DNA of 64,000 nt from Cellulomonas sp. Leaf395. Its GTDB lineage: Bacteria > Actinomycetota > Actinomycetes > Actinomycetales > Cellulomonadaceae. The translations under genes were made by a program, and so were the position numbers. The DNA is taken from positions 536,162 to 600,161 of the forward strand of contig NZ_LMQI01000005.1 of the NCBI RefSeq assembly GCF_001424125.1. The letters are read 5' to 3'. Each line of letters opens with the position of its first letter. Position 1 is the stretch's first letter. Shown here one piece after another: positions 41,616 to 49,969 of the stretch. Below the pieces are notes generated by a model. The model had not been told where the DNA came from, did no database searches, and was given only the letters and a program-made list of their open reading frames with translations.

Positions 41616-42997
41616 CCTGTCCACGTATCCGTCATCGGGGTCTGGGGACGGAAGACGATCGTCGGATTCGTCCCTGTCGCCTGCTCACCGGAGGTTCCGG
41701 AGCCCCAGCAGTAGACCTTCGCGTCGGAGCCGCGTGCGCACACGTGAGTCGTCCCTGCGTCAATCTGGGTGAACGTGACACCGGCCGGGAGCTGGGACAT
41801 GTCGACGGCTACGGGGACCAGGGAGTTAGCGGTGAGGTTGTTACCGAGCTGCCCGTTCGAGTTCTGGCCCCAGCAATAGGCGCGTCCCGCGGCCGAGAGC
41901 GCGCACGAGAACTGGTCGCCCGTGACGACCTGGGTGAGAGTCACGCCCGCGAGCACCCCGGCAGTGTCGACCGCGACCGGCTCGTCGGCGAAATCGGTCT
42001 GTGAGTTGTCACCGAGTGCGCCAGCGGCGCGGAGGCCCGAGCAGTACGCCGCACCGCCAGACAGGAAGCACAGGTGAAACCTGCCCATCGATGCAAAGGT
42101 GATCGGGCCGGTCCCACTCGCGCCTCGAGGCAGCGCCCTGGGTGCCATCACCGCAGCGGCAGCCGGCGGGCCGAGCTGTCCCTGGGTGTTCGCCCCCCAG
42201 CAGTACATCGGGCCGGTCGCGATCACGGCGCAGGTGTTCTGGAACTCCGTGGTGAGGCTCTGGATCCGCGTTCCGGGCGGCAACTGACTGGCCGGGTTCT
42301 CAGCCGTGGTTGGCACGAGGATGGGCGATGAGACTACCCGCTCCGGGACGTCCCCGACGGGCCTCGTGAGGAACGTGTACAGGCCCCAGCACGCGGCGCG
42401 GCCGGTGTCCATCACAGCGCAGCCAGCCTGCTCTCCGGTGAACACGTCGACGACCGTCTCCTGGTACAGCGGTGATTGGTACCCCCAGAACAGCACGTCG
42501 TCGTCGGCCCCCGCGTAGACAGCCACGGGGTCTTTCGATGGCGGCATGTTGAACGGATCGGAGGGGTTGTAGTTGCCCAGGGCTCCACCGCCGGTGCCCC
42601 AGCAGTAGGCGGCGCCGCCGGCCACGACGCAGGTCTGGTCCAGTCCGGTGTCGAGCTGCGTGATCGCGGTCGTACCCCGGGCGCCCGGCTGCACGAGCGT
42701 CATCACGTTGGTGTTCACGATCTCCCCCGTCTTGGGGATATCGATGCGCGCCTCTCCCGAGCACCAGGCCTGGCCCTCGATCCGTATGCACGTGTACCTG
42801 CCGCCAGCCGAGACAGCGTCCACGGGCGTCGACCACGTGCCGATCAGCACGTCGCCTCGGGCGTAGACGGGGTCGGTCCATACGGCGGTCGTGGGGCGGA
42901 GTGCGCCGGAGGCTGCCAAGGTGCCGGCCAGGAGGCACAGCACCGCGGCGACAGCAATGCGGCACCGCCACCGCGCTTGCACGACTCGCGCGGTCAT
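41612..42997 (-). CDS. Secreted RCC1-repeat protein with SipW-type export signal
   Basis: A 461-residue extracellular protein. The N-terminus has a hydrophobic segment (about 13-32) followed by ALRPTTAVWTDPVYARGDVLIGTW, which is the TAVW/GDV pattern of SipW substrates. The rest consists of about six to seven RCC1-like beta-propeller repeats with a paired cysteine each (QTCVVAGGAAYCWG, NTCAVIATGPMYCWG, FSCALSAAGRAYCWG, HVCARGSDAKVYCWG). No C-terminal wall anchor is seen. It is coupled by ATGA overlaps to both neighbours. A role as a surface or fibre-associated propeller is inferred. Confidence 0.8.
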   Translation of the reverse strand: MTARVVQARWRCRIAVAAVLCLLAGTLAASGALRPTTAVWTDPVYARGDVLIGTWSTPVDAVSAGGRYTCIRIEGQAWCSGEARIDIPKTGEIVNTNVMTLVQPGARGTTAITQLDTGLDQTCVVAGGAAYCWGTGGGALGNYNPSDPFNMPPSKDPVAVYAGADDDVLFWGYQSPLYQETVVDVFTGEQAGCAVMDTGRAACWGLYTFLTRPVGDVPERVVSSPILVPTTAENPASQLPPGTRIQSLTTEFQNTCAVIATGPMYCWGANTQGQLGPPAAAAVMAPRALPRGASGTGPITFASMGRFHLCFLSGGAAYCSGLRAAGALGDNSQTDFADEPVAVDTAGVLAGVTLTQVVTGDQFSCALSAAGRAYCWGQNSNGQLGNNLTANSLVPVAVDMSQLPAGVTFTQIDAGTTHVCARGSDAKVYCWGSGTSGEQATGTNPTIVFRPQTPMTDTWTG

Positions 42998-43686
42998 GCC
43001 GCCGCCCTCCGTCGGACGTGGGCCTGCACGGCGACGCCCAAGCCGATCAGCGACAACGCCGCGACCAGCAGGGCAAGGCTGTCAGCACCGGTGCTCGATA
43101 GGCCGCCGGCAGGCGGTGGGCCAGGCTGCGAGCTCCCGCCCGACCCCGACGTCGGCGTCGGCGTCGGTGGAACCACGTCGGCACCCTCCAGGCTCACCAC
43201 GTAGTTCAGCTGCCCGCTCGTGCTGTTCGGCACGTCGTCGGAGACTCCCACAGCCACCTCGAGATAGAGCGTGTCTGACGTCTGGACCGGGATACTCAGG
43301 CCCTGCGACGCGGGCACCGCCGCGAACGGGAACAACGTCTGCTCCCCCGCCCTGCACACCCCCGCCTGCCACGGCACGTCACAGGCCCGCAGCCCGGTCA
43401 GCACGAACGGCAGCAACTCCGCCGAGCCATCAACCTCGGCCTGGACAACGTGTCCCGGACCAGGCTCGGCCACCGACAGCACCAGGTACCGCAGCGCGGT
43501 CTCCCCCGGCACCAGATTGGCGAAGCTCAGCACCTCCTGGTCCACGCTCGACGCCGTCCCGGGAATGGACGACCCCCTCGCCGTGGCACCGGCAGGCGCG
43601 ACGATGCCGGCGCTGCCGAATGCAATGAGCAGCAGCACCAGCAACCATCGCGCCGCGCCGGGGCGCATGCGGGGGCAGGAGGCCAT
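42994..43686 (-). CDS. Secreted, wall-anchored protein with sortase-like C-terminal signal
   Basis: A 230-residue protein: signal peptide (about 1-36, cleavage near GATA), a beta-rich domain (about 37-165, with Cys pair around GLRACDVPWQAGVCRAG), a Thr/Pro/Ser/Gly linker (TPTPTSGSGGSSQPG) and a C-terminal LSSTG, hydrophobic helix and RRR tail. That tail is a sortase-type sorting signal of the L-x-x-T-G class, though the proline position is changed. ATG 43686 is the second codon of a TTG-started frame. It follows the TasA-like gene by 47 bases and overlaps the RCC1 gene. Confidence 0.75.
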   Translation of the reverse strand: MASCPRMRPGAARWLLVLLLIAFGSAGIVAPAGATARGSSIPGTASSVDQEVLSFANLVPGETALRYLVLSVAEPGPGHVVQAEVDGSAELLPFVLTGLRACDVPWQAGVCRAGEQTLFPFAAVPASQGLSIPVQTSDTLYLEVAVGVSDDVPNSTSGQLNYVVSLEGADVVPPTPTPTSGSGGSSQPGPPPAGGLSSTGADSLALLVAALSLIGLGVAVQAHVRRRAAA

Positions 43687-43733
43687 CAACCGAGGATCAG
43701 CTCGACCGTTTCAGGGCGTGTCCGTCGCTCGGC

Positions 43734-44282
43734 TCAAGGAACCGTCACGGGGCTGCCGACGACCTGGATGACAAGAGTTCCCGTCGCTCCCATCACTGTC
43801 GTGGGGGCACTATCGGCCAGAGTGACCGTCACCGTGAACGGAACCTGAGCCGCCGGTGCGACAGACACCGCGTTGGCCGGCACGTCGTAGGCGACCGAGA
43901 CGGTCAGCTGGGCGGCTAGCGCCGGGTCGAGCAGGCTCGTGTTCGCGGTGATGGCGGAGACGTTCGCATTCACCGTGCTGGTCGGGTCGTTGCGGATAAA
44001 CCCCGTCCAGGTGTCCGTCTGGCCGGCCACGAGCGGCCCCATGTCAGCGAAGGCGAGCTCGATCGTGGGCAGGCCCGTCGCGGTCCCGTCCCAGGTGTTC
44101 GACTCCAGCCACGTGGCCGGCAACTCGCCGGTTGCCCCCTGGATATTGAATTTCGCAACCGACACATCACCCTGGAAGAACACCTGGTCGCTCCAGACCG
44201 CGCTGGTTGCCGCCGCCCCCACACCCAGCACCGCCACCGCGGCCAACACGATCTTTGTCTTCCTGCGTGCGATCGCATCCAT
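43734..44282 (-). CDS. SipW-dependent TasA-like surface/fibre protein
   Basis: A 182-residue protein with the alternate SipW-type signal: MDAIARRKTKIVLAAVAVLG, then VGAAATSAVWSDQVFFQGDVSVAKF, matching the TSAVW...GDV pattern of TasA/CalY-type proteins. The mature part is beta-rich, with few charges and a LADSAPTTVMGATGTLVIQVVGSP C-terminus. In Bacillus such proteins assemble into biofilm fibres. ATG 44282 follows GGGGAG. The TACATT hexamer at 44338-44343 on the minus strand is a possible -10. It starts the four-gene operon. Confidence 0.8.
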   Translation of the reverse strand: MDAIARRKTKIVLAAVAVLGVGAAATSAVWSDQVFFQGDVSVAKFNIQGATGELPATWLESNTWDGTATGLPTIELAFADMGPLVAGQTDTWTGFIRNDPTSTVNANVSAITANTSLLDPALAAQLTVSVAYDVPANAVSVAPAAQVPFTVTVTLADSAPTTVMGATGTLVIQVVGSPVTVP

Positions 44283-45048
44283 GGGACTCCCCGCCTTCTG
44301 CCCGGGCTCGCACGGATCGCGCTCGCCTACGAAATGCAATGTAAGCCCACTTGTGATTCCGGCATAGCGTGCACGCCCGCCCCTCGACGGTGAACCCGGA
44401 TGCACCGCAGGCGAGGCGTGTAGCCCTCCCGCGCTTTCCAGCCGAATTCACGAGGGTCCACCAATGGGCCGTGGGACTTTCGGCAGCGATGCGCTGGTTC
44501 TGGGTTCGGTGTCTCGGTGCCAGTCCCCGGGGCGATGCCACGGCAGCAGATGTTCTCCAGCGTGCATGGCAGCCGGAGCTCATCGAGACCCCGAGCTGCG
44601 AGAGGTAGCTGCCGAATGGAGAACCCGCTGGTCCCGGCCATGGGCACCGCGCTGGCCACGGCGCACGTCTGGTCGAGCCCGCGTCGAGTCCGGTGAGCTT
44701 CCATGTGCGATCGCACGCCGGCAGCGGGCCATCACGATCGCCGTAGAGGGCTGCCCGGTCGCAGGGGCGCCGCCGGACGCCTCCCGTGCACCGGCCAGCC
44801 CGCTGGGAGCGTCACCGAGGCGGCCGCCGGGGCTGTACCTCCCACGGAAATCCGCGGCGGGTCGCGGGGCAAAGCGAAAGATCCAAGAATGCACCGACGC
44901 CGTCACTTTCTGCGGCAGAGCATATTGACGCCAGGCGCCGCGGCGCCCATCTGTTCCCTCGGCCGCCCGCCACGAGTACCGTGGACGCCACATTCGGCAG
45001 GTGAGCGCGGCGCGAGCGCGGGGGGCGTGATGAACGAGCCGGCCGGCC
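44283..45048. other. 766-base intergenic region between divergent units
   Basis: No convincing intact gene is seen on either strand. The left end holds the promoter and leader of the TasA-like operon. A minus-strand stretch (about 44330-44720) contains traces similar to RCC1 repeats. The right end (after about 44900) should hold the promoter of the gene at 45049. Short open frames here have unusual composition (many Arg, Pro, Ser) and are judged noncoding. Confidence 0.6.
44330..44720 (-). pseudogene. Possible decayed RCC1-repeat fragment
   Basis: A minus-strand frame reads RRGLDQTCAVAS, close to DTGLDQTCVVAG in the intact RCC1 protein downstream. A one-base shift then gives PWPGPAGSPFGSY, resembling the CWG-glycine stretch of a repeat, and a later segment (SSGCHARWRTSAAVA) fits another repeat with losses. 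This would be a former copy interrupted by frameshifts. The match is short and may be chance. Confidence 0.3.
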
Positions 45049-45918
45049 ATGAGTGACGGGGCCGCGCGCGCGGACGAACCCGCGTCCGCCGTGGCACGGC
45101 GCTCGGGCGGCATCCTGAGCAACCCGCAACGGGCCAGGCTCGCCACCGAGGTGCGGGACCTGGGTGCTCGACTCGACGCGGCCGGTGCCGCACCCGACGT
45201 CGAGCTCGCCCGGGTGTACCACTCGCTGGCGCGCGACGCCCACGGCAGGGGCGACGTCGACGACGGATGGCACTTCGCGTACCGCACTGCCGAAGCCCTG
45301 GTACGGACCATGGATGACGAGACGCTGATGGCAGAGGCGAGCGACCTGGCCGCGGAGGTCGAGGCTCCCGGCAAGTTCACGACGTGGCGCGCCCACGCCA
45401 TCCGGTCGCACCTGGAGCTCGTCTCTGACCCGTCGCAGTCGGACGAGCGTCGTCGCGTGGAGTTCGAAGCGGCCCTGCGGGTGCGGCACATGGAGTACGA
45501 GAACGTCTACCGCCGGCTTGGGATCCTGCGCCGCCACCAGGCCATCCTCCTGATCATCGGCACGCCGGCGCTGCTCGTCGTCCTCGTCCTGGTCGTCGTC
45601 CAGCCGGACTGGTCCTGGATCGTTGTCGCCTCTGCGTTCATCGGTGTGGTGGGCGCCGTCGTGAGCGCTGCGGAGCGGTCGACCCGACTGGCCGGGAGCC
45701 GCATCCCGACGCAGCTGAGCTCGACGGTGGCGTCGTTGTCACGCATCCCCATCGGCGCGGTCGCGGGACTCACCGTGTGGCTCGCCGCTTCCGCGACCCA
45801 GAGTGGTGCGGAGAACGTCTACTACGTGCTCATCACGGGGTTCGCCGCGGGCTTCAGCGAGCGGCTGGTGACACCCAGGGTCGGCGGAGGAAGCACGGGT
45901 GGCGCCACCTCGACCTAG
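45049..45918 (+). CDS. Membrane protein of unknown family with coiled N-terminus
   Basis: A 289-residue protein. The cytosolic N-terminus (about 1-160) is helical and charged (LARVYHSLARDAHGRGDVDDGWHFAYRTAEAL ... RVRHMEYENVYRRLGILRRHQ), followed by hydrophobic segments at about 163-185, 190-207, 232-248 and 255-270. No known domain is recognised; the overall plan resembles helix-rich membrane sensors. ATG 45049 has no strong Shine-Dalgarno. Neighbours are a surface operon and a methyltransferase on the other strand, and give no firm clue. Confidence 0.6.
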   Translation: MSDGAARADEPASAVARRSGGILSNPQRARLATEVRDLGARLDAAGAAPDVELARVYHSLARDAHGRGDVDDGWHFAYRTAEALVRTMDDETLMAEASDLAAEVEAPGKFTTWRAHAIRSHLELVSDPSQSDERRRVEFEAALRVRHMEYENVYRRLGILRRHQAILLIIGTPALLVVLVLVVVQPDWSWIVVASAFIGVVGAVVSAAERSTRLAGSRIPTQLSSTVASLSRIPIGAVAGLTVWLAASATQSGAENVYYVLITGFAAGFSERLVTPRVGGGSTGGATST

Positions 45919-46028
45919 CCGCACCCGTCGAGCTCGGCAGTGCCCACAGCTCGAGGTCCGCTCGGACACGAGTGCGCCGGCTCGGGCCGACATCACCGAG
46001 CCCTACCCGGCGCCGGTCGACGCTCGGA

Positions 46029-46850
46029 TCACCCCCGGCGCGCGGACACGATCCAGGAGCGTGCGCCGAACCACACGCCGTCGTCTCGCAGATGTTCCGA
46101 CAGCGCCTCTCGCAGACGGATCAGTCCCCGTTCCGCCTCGTCGGGATCGAGCCGGTGCAGCAGCTCGCTGGTGCACGTGAAGCCGCGGACCCAGGCGAGG
46201 GCAGCTGGCACGTCACGGCCGTAGAAGACCGGCTCGTCGACATCGGCGAAGGCGATGTCGACAAATCCCGCCGCAGCCAGGAATCGGCTCGTGCGCGACG
46301 GGTCCGCGAGCGAGAACGCCTCCGACGTGCCGCCTGGCTCCGAACCGCCGGAGAGGGACCGGCGGATGGCGACGTCCCACTCGTTGCGTTCGCCGGCCTG
46401 CCAGACCATCAGCACGAGCCGCCCCGAAGGGCGCAGAGCCCGTCTGACGTTGGTGAACGCGGCGGTGGCGTCGTCGAAGAACATCGAGCCGAACCGGCTG
46501 ATCGCCAGGTCGAAGCTCTCCTGCCGGAAGGGATGGACCTGTGCGTCAGCGCGCTCGAACGCGACGTTGCTGAGCCCTTCCGCGACGGCCAGCCCGCGGG
46601 CGCGCTCGATGGCGGCTGTGGAGATGTCCACGCCCAGCGCACTACCCTCCTGCGCGGACCGCGCTGCTGCCCGGGTCGTCTGACCTGTGCCGCATCCGAC
46701 ATCGAGGACGCGGTCCGATGCCTGGACGGCACAGGCCCGTCTGAACACCGGGTCGAGCCGCTTGAGCTCGGAGTCATAGCCCGATGGATCGGCCGACTCC
46801 GGGCGGCCCGAGGCGTGGCGCGCGCCCACCACCTTGTCGCTCCCGCTCAC
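46029..46850 (-). CDS. Class I SAM-dependent methyltransferase
   Basis: A 273-residue enzyme with the Rossmann motifs of class I methyltransferases: VLDVGCGTGQTTRAAA (motif I, about 43-58), GVDISTAAIERAR, FERADAQ and FDLAISRFGSMFFDD (about 110-125), LRPSGRLVLMVWQ. The acceptor is unknown; resemblance is to small-molecule or quinone-type methyltransferases. The GTG at 46850 gives a typical length, but the frame stays open upstream, so the start is not certain. It is divergent from the P-type ATPase. Confidence 0.8.
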   Translation of the reverse strand: MSGSDKVVGARHASGRPESADPSGYDSELKRLDPVFRRACAVQASDRVLDVGCGTGQTTRAAARSAQEGSALGVDISTAAIERARGLAVAEGLSNVAFERADAQVHPFRQESFDLAISRFGSMFFDDATAAFTNVRRALRPSGRLVLMVWQAGERNEWDVAIRRSLSGGSEPGGTSEAFSLADPSRTSRFLAAAGFVDIAFADVDEPVFYGRDVPAALAWVRGFTCTSELLHRLDPDEAERGLIRLREALSEHLRDDGVWFGARSWIVSARRG

Positions 46851-47034
46851 GTCGTCAGTTGACGCGTCGATCCCGCGTTTCGCAACGCCGACGGTGCCGT
46901 CGCGCGTACGGAGCCTAGGGAGACGTCGGCGCGGATCGCCAACGCCGGCGCGCCACCGAGCGAAGTGTTCGGAGGGTCGCTGCGAGGATGGGAGCGGTGC
47001 CCACGCCCTACGACTCTTCCGAGGAGTACGCCGC

Positions 47035-49788
47035 ATGACTCCAGTCGCACCTGATCGCCCCGCACGTGCCGATGAGCTGGCCGCGCCCTGGTCGCTCGCA
47101 GTCGAAGACGTCCTCCGAGCCGCAGGGGGCTCGACAGTCGGGCTGACGGTGCTGGAAGCCGGGGAGCGGCTGGCGCGCGACGGTCGGAACGAGCTGCCGG
47201 AGCCGCCCCAGCCGTCGACGTTGGCGCGCCTTCTGAGCCAGTACGCCGACGTGCTCATCTACATCCTCATCGCGGCGGCGGTGCTCAAGGCGATCACGGG
47301 TGACTGGGTCGACTTCGCGGTCATCGTCGTGGTGATCGTCGCGACGGGCCTGATCGGCTTCATCCAGGAGGGCCGGGCGGTGTCGGCCCTCGCGGGGCTG
47401 CGCAAGATGCAGTCGCTGAGCGCGCAGGTCCGGCGCGACGGTGACTGGGGGGTGATCGACTCCGCGACGCTCGTCGTCGGAGACGTGGTCCGGGTGCGCA
47501 GCGGCGACCGGGTCCCGGCGGACGTCCGGCTGCTGTCCTCGGCCCAGCTGCAGGTCGACGAGTCGGCGCTGACGGGCGAGTCGGTTGCGTCGGACAAGTC
47601 CGACGACGTCAACGACCCCGACGTGAGCATCGGCGACCGGACGTCGATGCTCTTCTCCGGGACGATCGTGACCGCCGGCACCGGCGAGGGCGTGGTCGTG
47701 GCGACGGGCGGTGACACGGAGATCGGCCGCATCTCGGCGCTCGTCGCCGAGCAGGACGCCATGGACACACCGCTGGCCCGGCAGCTCGAGCACCTGGGCA
47801 AGCAGCTGTCGGTCCTCATCGGCGTGCTCGCTGTCGTCATGCTGCTGGTCGGCCGGTTCGTGCACGGCCTGGACGTCGACGAGCTGATCGATGCGGCCAT
47901 CGGGTTCGCCGTCGCCGCGGTGCCCGAGGGGCTCCCCGCCCTGGTGACCATCACGCTGGCGCTCGGCGTGCAGCAGATGGCCCGGCACCGTGCGATCACC
48001 CGGAAGATGTCGGCGGTCGAGACGCTCGGCTCGACGACGACGATCTGCTCGGACAAGACGGGCACCCTCACGCAGAACGAGATGACGGCTCGCACCGTGG
48101 TCACCGCCAGGGGGACCTACACCGTCGAGGGCACCGGCTACGACCCCGCCGGTCGAGTCGTCACCGCGCACGGTGGGACGGCGGACCTGGCGGCGCACCC
48201 TGATCTCGCCGCGTTCGTGCTGGCCGTCGGCCTGTGCAACGACGCCCACGTCGAGCCGACCGAGGACGGCTGGCGCGTCGTCGGGGCGCCGACGGAGGGC
48301 GCGCTGGACGTGCTAGCCGCGAAGTCCGGTGCGCGGACCAGCGACGCCGTCCGGGTCAGCGAGGTGCCGTTCGACTCCGGCCACAAGTTCGCCGCGACCC
48401 TGGACGACGTCCCTGCTGGTCCCGCGTATGAGCGTGCGACCCGTGTCGTGCACGCCGTCGGCGCCCCGGACCGCCTGCTCGATCGCGCCCACACCGAACG
48501 GTCCGCCGACGGCGTCGTCAGGCCGCTGGACAGGGCCGCCTGGGACGATCGGATCGACGCGCTGTCCGCCCGGGGCCTGCGGGTGCTCGCAGCAGCGGTC
48601 CGCCCGGCGGCCGGCGTCGACGGGATCACACTGGACGACCTCGACGACGGCCTGACGTTCCTCGGCGTCGTCGGCATCGTCGACCCGCCGCGCCCGGAGG
48701 CGACCGCCGCGATCGCGGAGGCGCACTCCGCGGGCATCCGCGTCAAGATGATCACGGGCGACCACCGTGGCACCGCGACAGCCATCGCTCGCGAGCTCGG
48801 CATCGCGCCCGAGCACGGCAAGGTTCCCGCGCTGACGGGCGCCGACCTTCAGGCCATGGACGACGACGAGCTGCGTGCGGTCGTGCGCGACGTCGACGTC
48901 TACGCCCGCACCTCCCCCGAGCACAAGCTCCGGATCGTCCGCGCCCTGCAGTCCCACGGCGAGGTCGTGGCGATGACCGGCGACGGTGTCAACGACGCCC
49001 CCTCGATCACCCGGGCGGACGTCGGCGTCGCCATGGGCATCAAGGGCACCGAGGCCACCAAGGAGGCCGCGGACATCGTCCTCGCCGACGACAACTTCGC
49101 GACCATCGAACGCGCCGTCGAGGAAGGGCGACGGATCTACGACAACATCCGCAAGGCCGTCGTGTTCCTGCTCCCCACGAACGGCGCGCAGTCCCTGGTG
49201 ATCCTGGTCGCTGTCCTGGCCGGGCTGGCACTGCCGCTCTCGCCCGTGCAGATCCTCTGGATCAACCTCGCGACCGCGATCACGCTCTCCCTGACTCTCG
49301 CGGGTGAGCCGGCGGAGCCCGGCATCATGAAGCGCAAGCCGCGGTCCCCGACCGAGCAGGTGCTGTCGTCGCGCGCGATCGCCGTGGTCCTGATCGCCTC
49401 CGTCATCCTCGGCGCCGCGACGCTCGCCGTCTTCGTCCTGGAGCGCGACCGCACGGGCGACTACGCCGTCGCACAGACATCCGCCGTCATGATGCTGGCG
49501 CTCGGCCAGCTCGCCTTCCTGCTCAACTGCCGACTGCTCAACGGCTCCGCCTTCACCGTGCGGGTGCTCACCGGCAACCGGAGCCTCTGGATCTCGGCCG
49601 GCGCCCTGCTGGTGCTCCAGCTCCTGTTCACGTACGCCCCGTTCATGAACGTGTGGTTCGACTCCACCCCCATCGGCCTGCACAGCTGGCTCCTCACGGC
49701 CGGGATCGCCGTGGTGGTCTTCCTGCTCATGGAAGCGGCGAAGGCCGTCCTTCGTCGCGTCGGCGACCGTGACGGCGCGGGGTCGTAG
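47035..49788 (+). CDS. P-type cation-transporting ATPase (Ca2+/Mn2+ P2-type)
   Basis: A 917-residue, ten-helix pump. The phosphorylated residue is Asp340 (SDKTGTLTQNEM); TGES actuator loop (ALTGES), PEGLP in helix M4, TGDGVNDAP hinge and KEAADIVLADDNFATI are present, all characteristic of P2A/P2B pumps such as Ca2+-ATPases. In the nucleotide domain the usual KGAPE is replaced by HAVGAPD, so the lysine at the adenosine pocket is missing. ATG 47035 follows GAGGAG. No metal regulator is adjacent. The ion cannot be fixed from sequence. Confidence 0.85.
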   Translation: MTPVAPDRPARADELAAPWSLAVEDVLRAAGGSTVGLTVLEAGERLARDGRNELPEPPQPSTLARLLSQYADVLIYILIAAAVLKAITGDWVDFAVIVVVIVATGLIGFIQEGRAVSALAGLRKMQSLSAQVRRDGDWGVIDSATLVVGDVVRVRSGDRVPADVRLLSSAQLQVDESALTGESVASDKSDDVNDPDVSIGDRTSMLFSGTIVTAGTGEGVVVATGGDTEIGRISALVAEQDAMDTPLARQLEHLGKQLSVLIGVLAVVMLLVGRFVHGLDVDELIDAAIGFAVAAVPEGLPALVTITLALGVQQMARHRAITRKMSAVETLGSTTTICSDKTGTLTQNEMTARTVVTARGTYTVEGTGYDPAGRVVTAHGGTADLAAHPDLAAFVLAVGLCNDAHVEPTEDGWRVVGAPTEGALDVLAAKSGARTSDAVRVSEVPFDSGHKFAATLDDVPAGPAYERATRVVHAVGAPDRLLDRAHTERSADGVVRPLDRAAWDDRIDALSARGLRVLAAAVRPAAGVDGITLDDLDDGLTFLGVVGIVDPPRPEATAAIAEAHSAGIRVKMITGDHRGTATAIARELGIAPEHGKVPALTGADLQAMDDDELRAVVRDVDVYARTSPEHKLRIVRALQSHGEVVAMTGDGVNDAPSITRADVGVAMGIKGTEATKEAADIVLADDNFATIERAVEEGRRIYDNIRKAVVFLLPTNGAQSLVILVAVLAGLALPLSPVQILWINLATAITLSLTLAGEPAEPGIMKRKPRSPTEQVLSSRAIAVVLIASVILGAATLAVFVLERDRTGDYAVAQTSAVMMLALGQLAFLLNCRLLNGSAFTVRVLTGNRSLWISAGALLVLQLLFTYAPFMNVWFDSTPIGLHSWLLTAGIAVVVFLLMEAAKAVLRRVGDRDGAGS

Positions 49789-49867
49789 CACGATCGAACC
49801 CTCGCCTCGGAGTCACGTGAGGCGGTCAGCACCAGCCGTTGGACGTGCTGGCGTTGCCCTTCACCGA

Positions 49868-49879
49868 TGACACGTGTCA
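49868..49879. promoter_or_regulatory. Palindrome upstream of the phosphorylase-like gene
   Basis: TGACACGTGTCA is a perfect 12-bp palindrome six bases before the CelR-like site. It may be a second operator or a separate activator site. Confidence 0.4.
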
Positions 49880-49884
49880 ATGTA

Positions 49885-49898
49885 TGGGAGCGCATCCA
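49885..49898. promoter_or_regulatory. CelR-like LacI-family operator
   Basis: TGGGAGCGCATCCA matches the known CelR site of Thermobifida fusca (TGGGAGCGCTCCCA) at 12 of 14 positions, including the central GC pair. It is 72 bases before the start at 49970. Confidence 0.6.
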
Positions 49899-49969
49899 CG
49901 GCCGCACCGACGCGGCCGCGTGCCCGCCCTCGAGCGGTCCGTCGCGCGCGCGAACGAAGGACATCGGCA

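Noticed and set aside
44464-44928. 154-codon plus-strand frame in the gap after the TasA-like operon
   Set aside because: Arg/Pro/Cys-rich translation with no domain and no ribosome-binding site.
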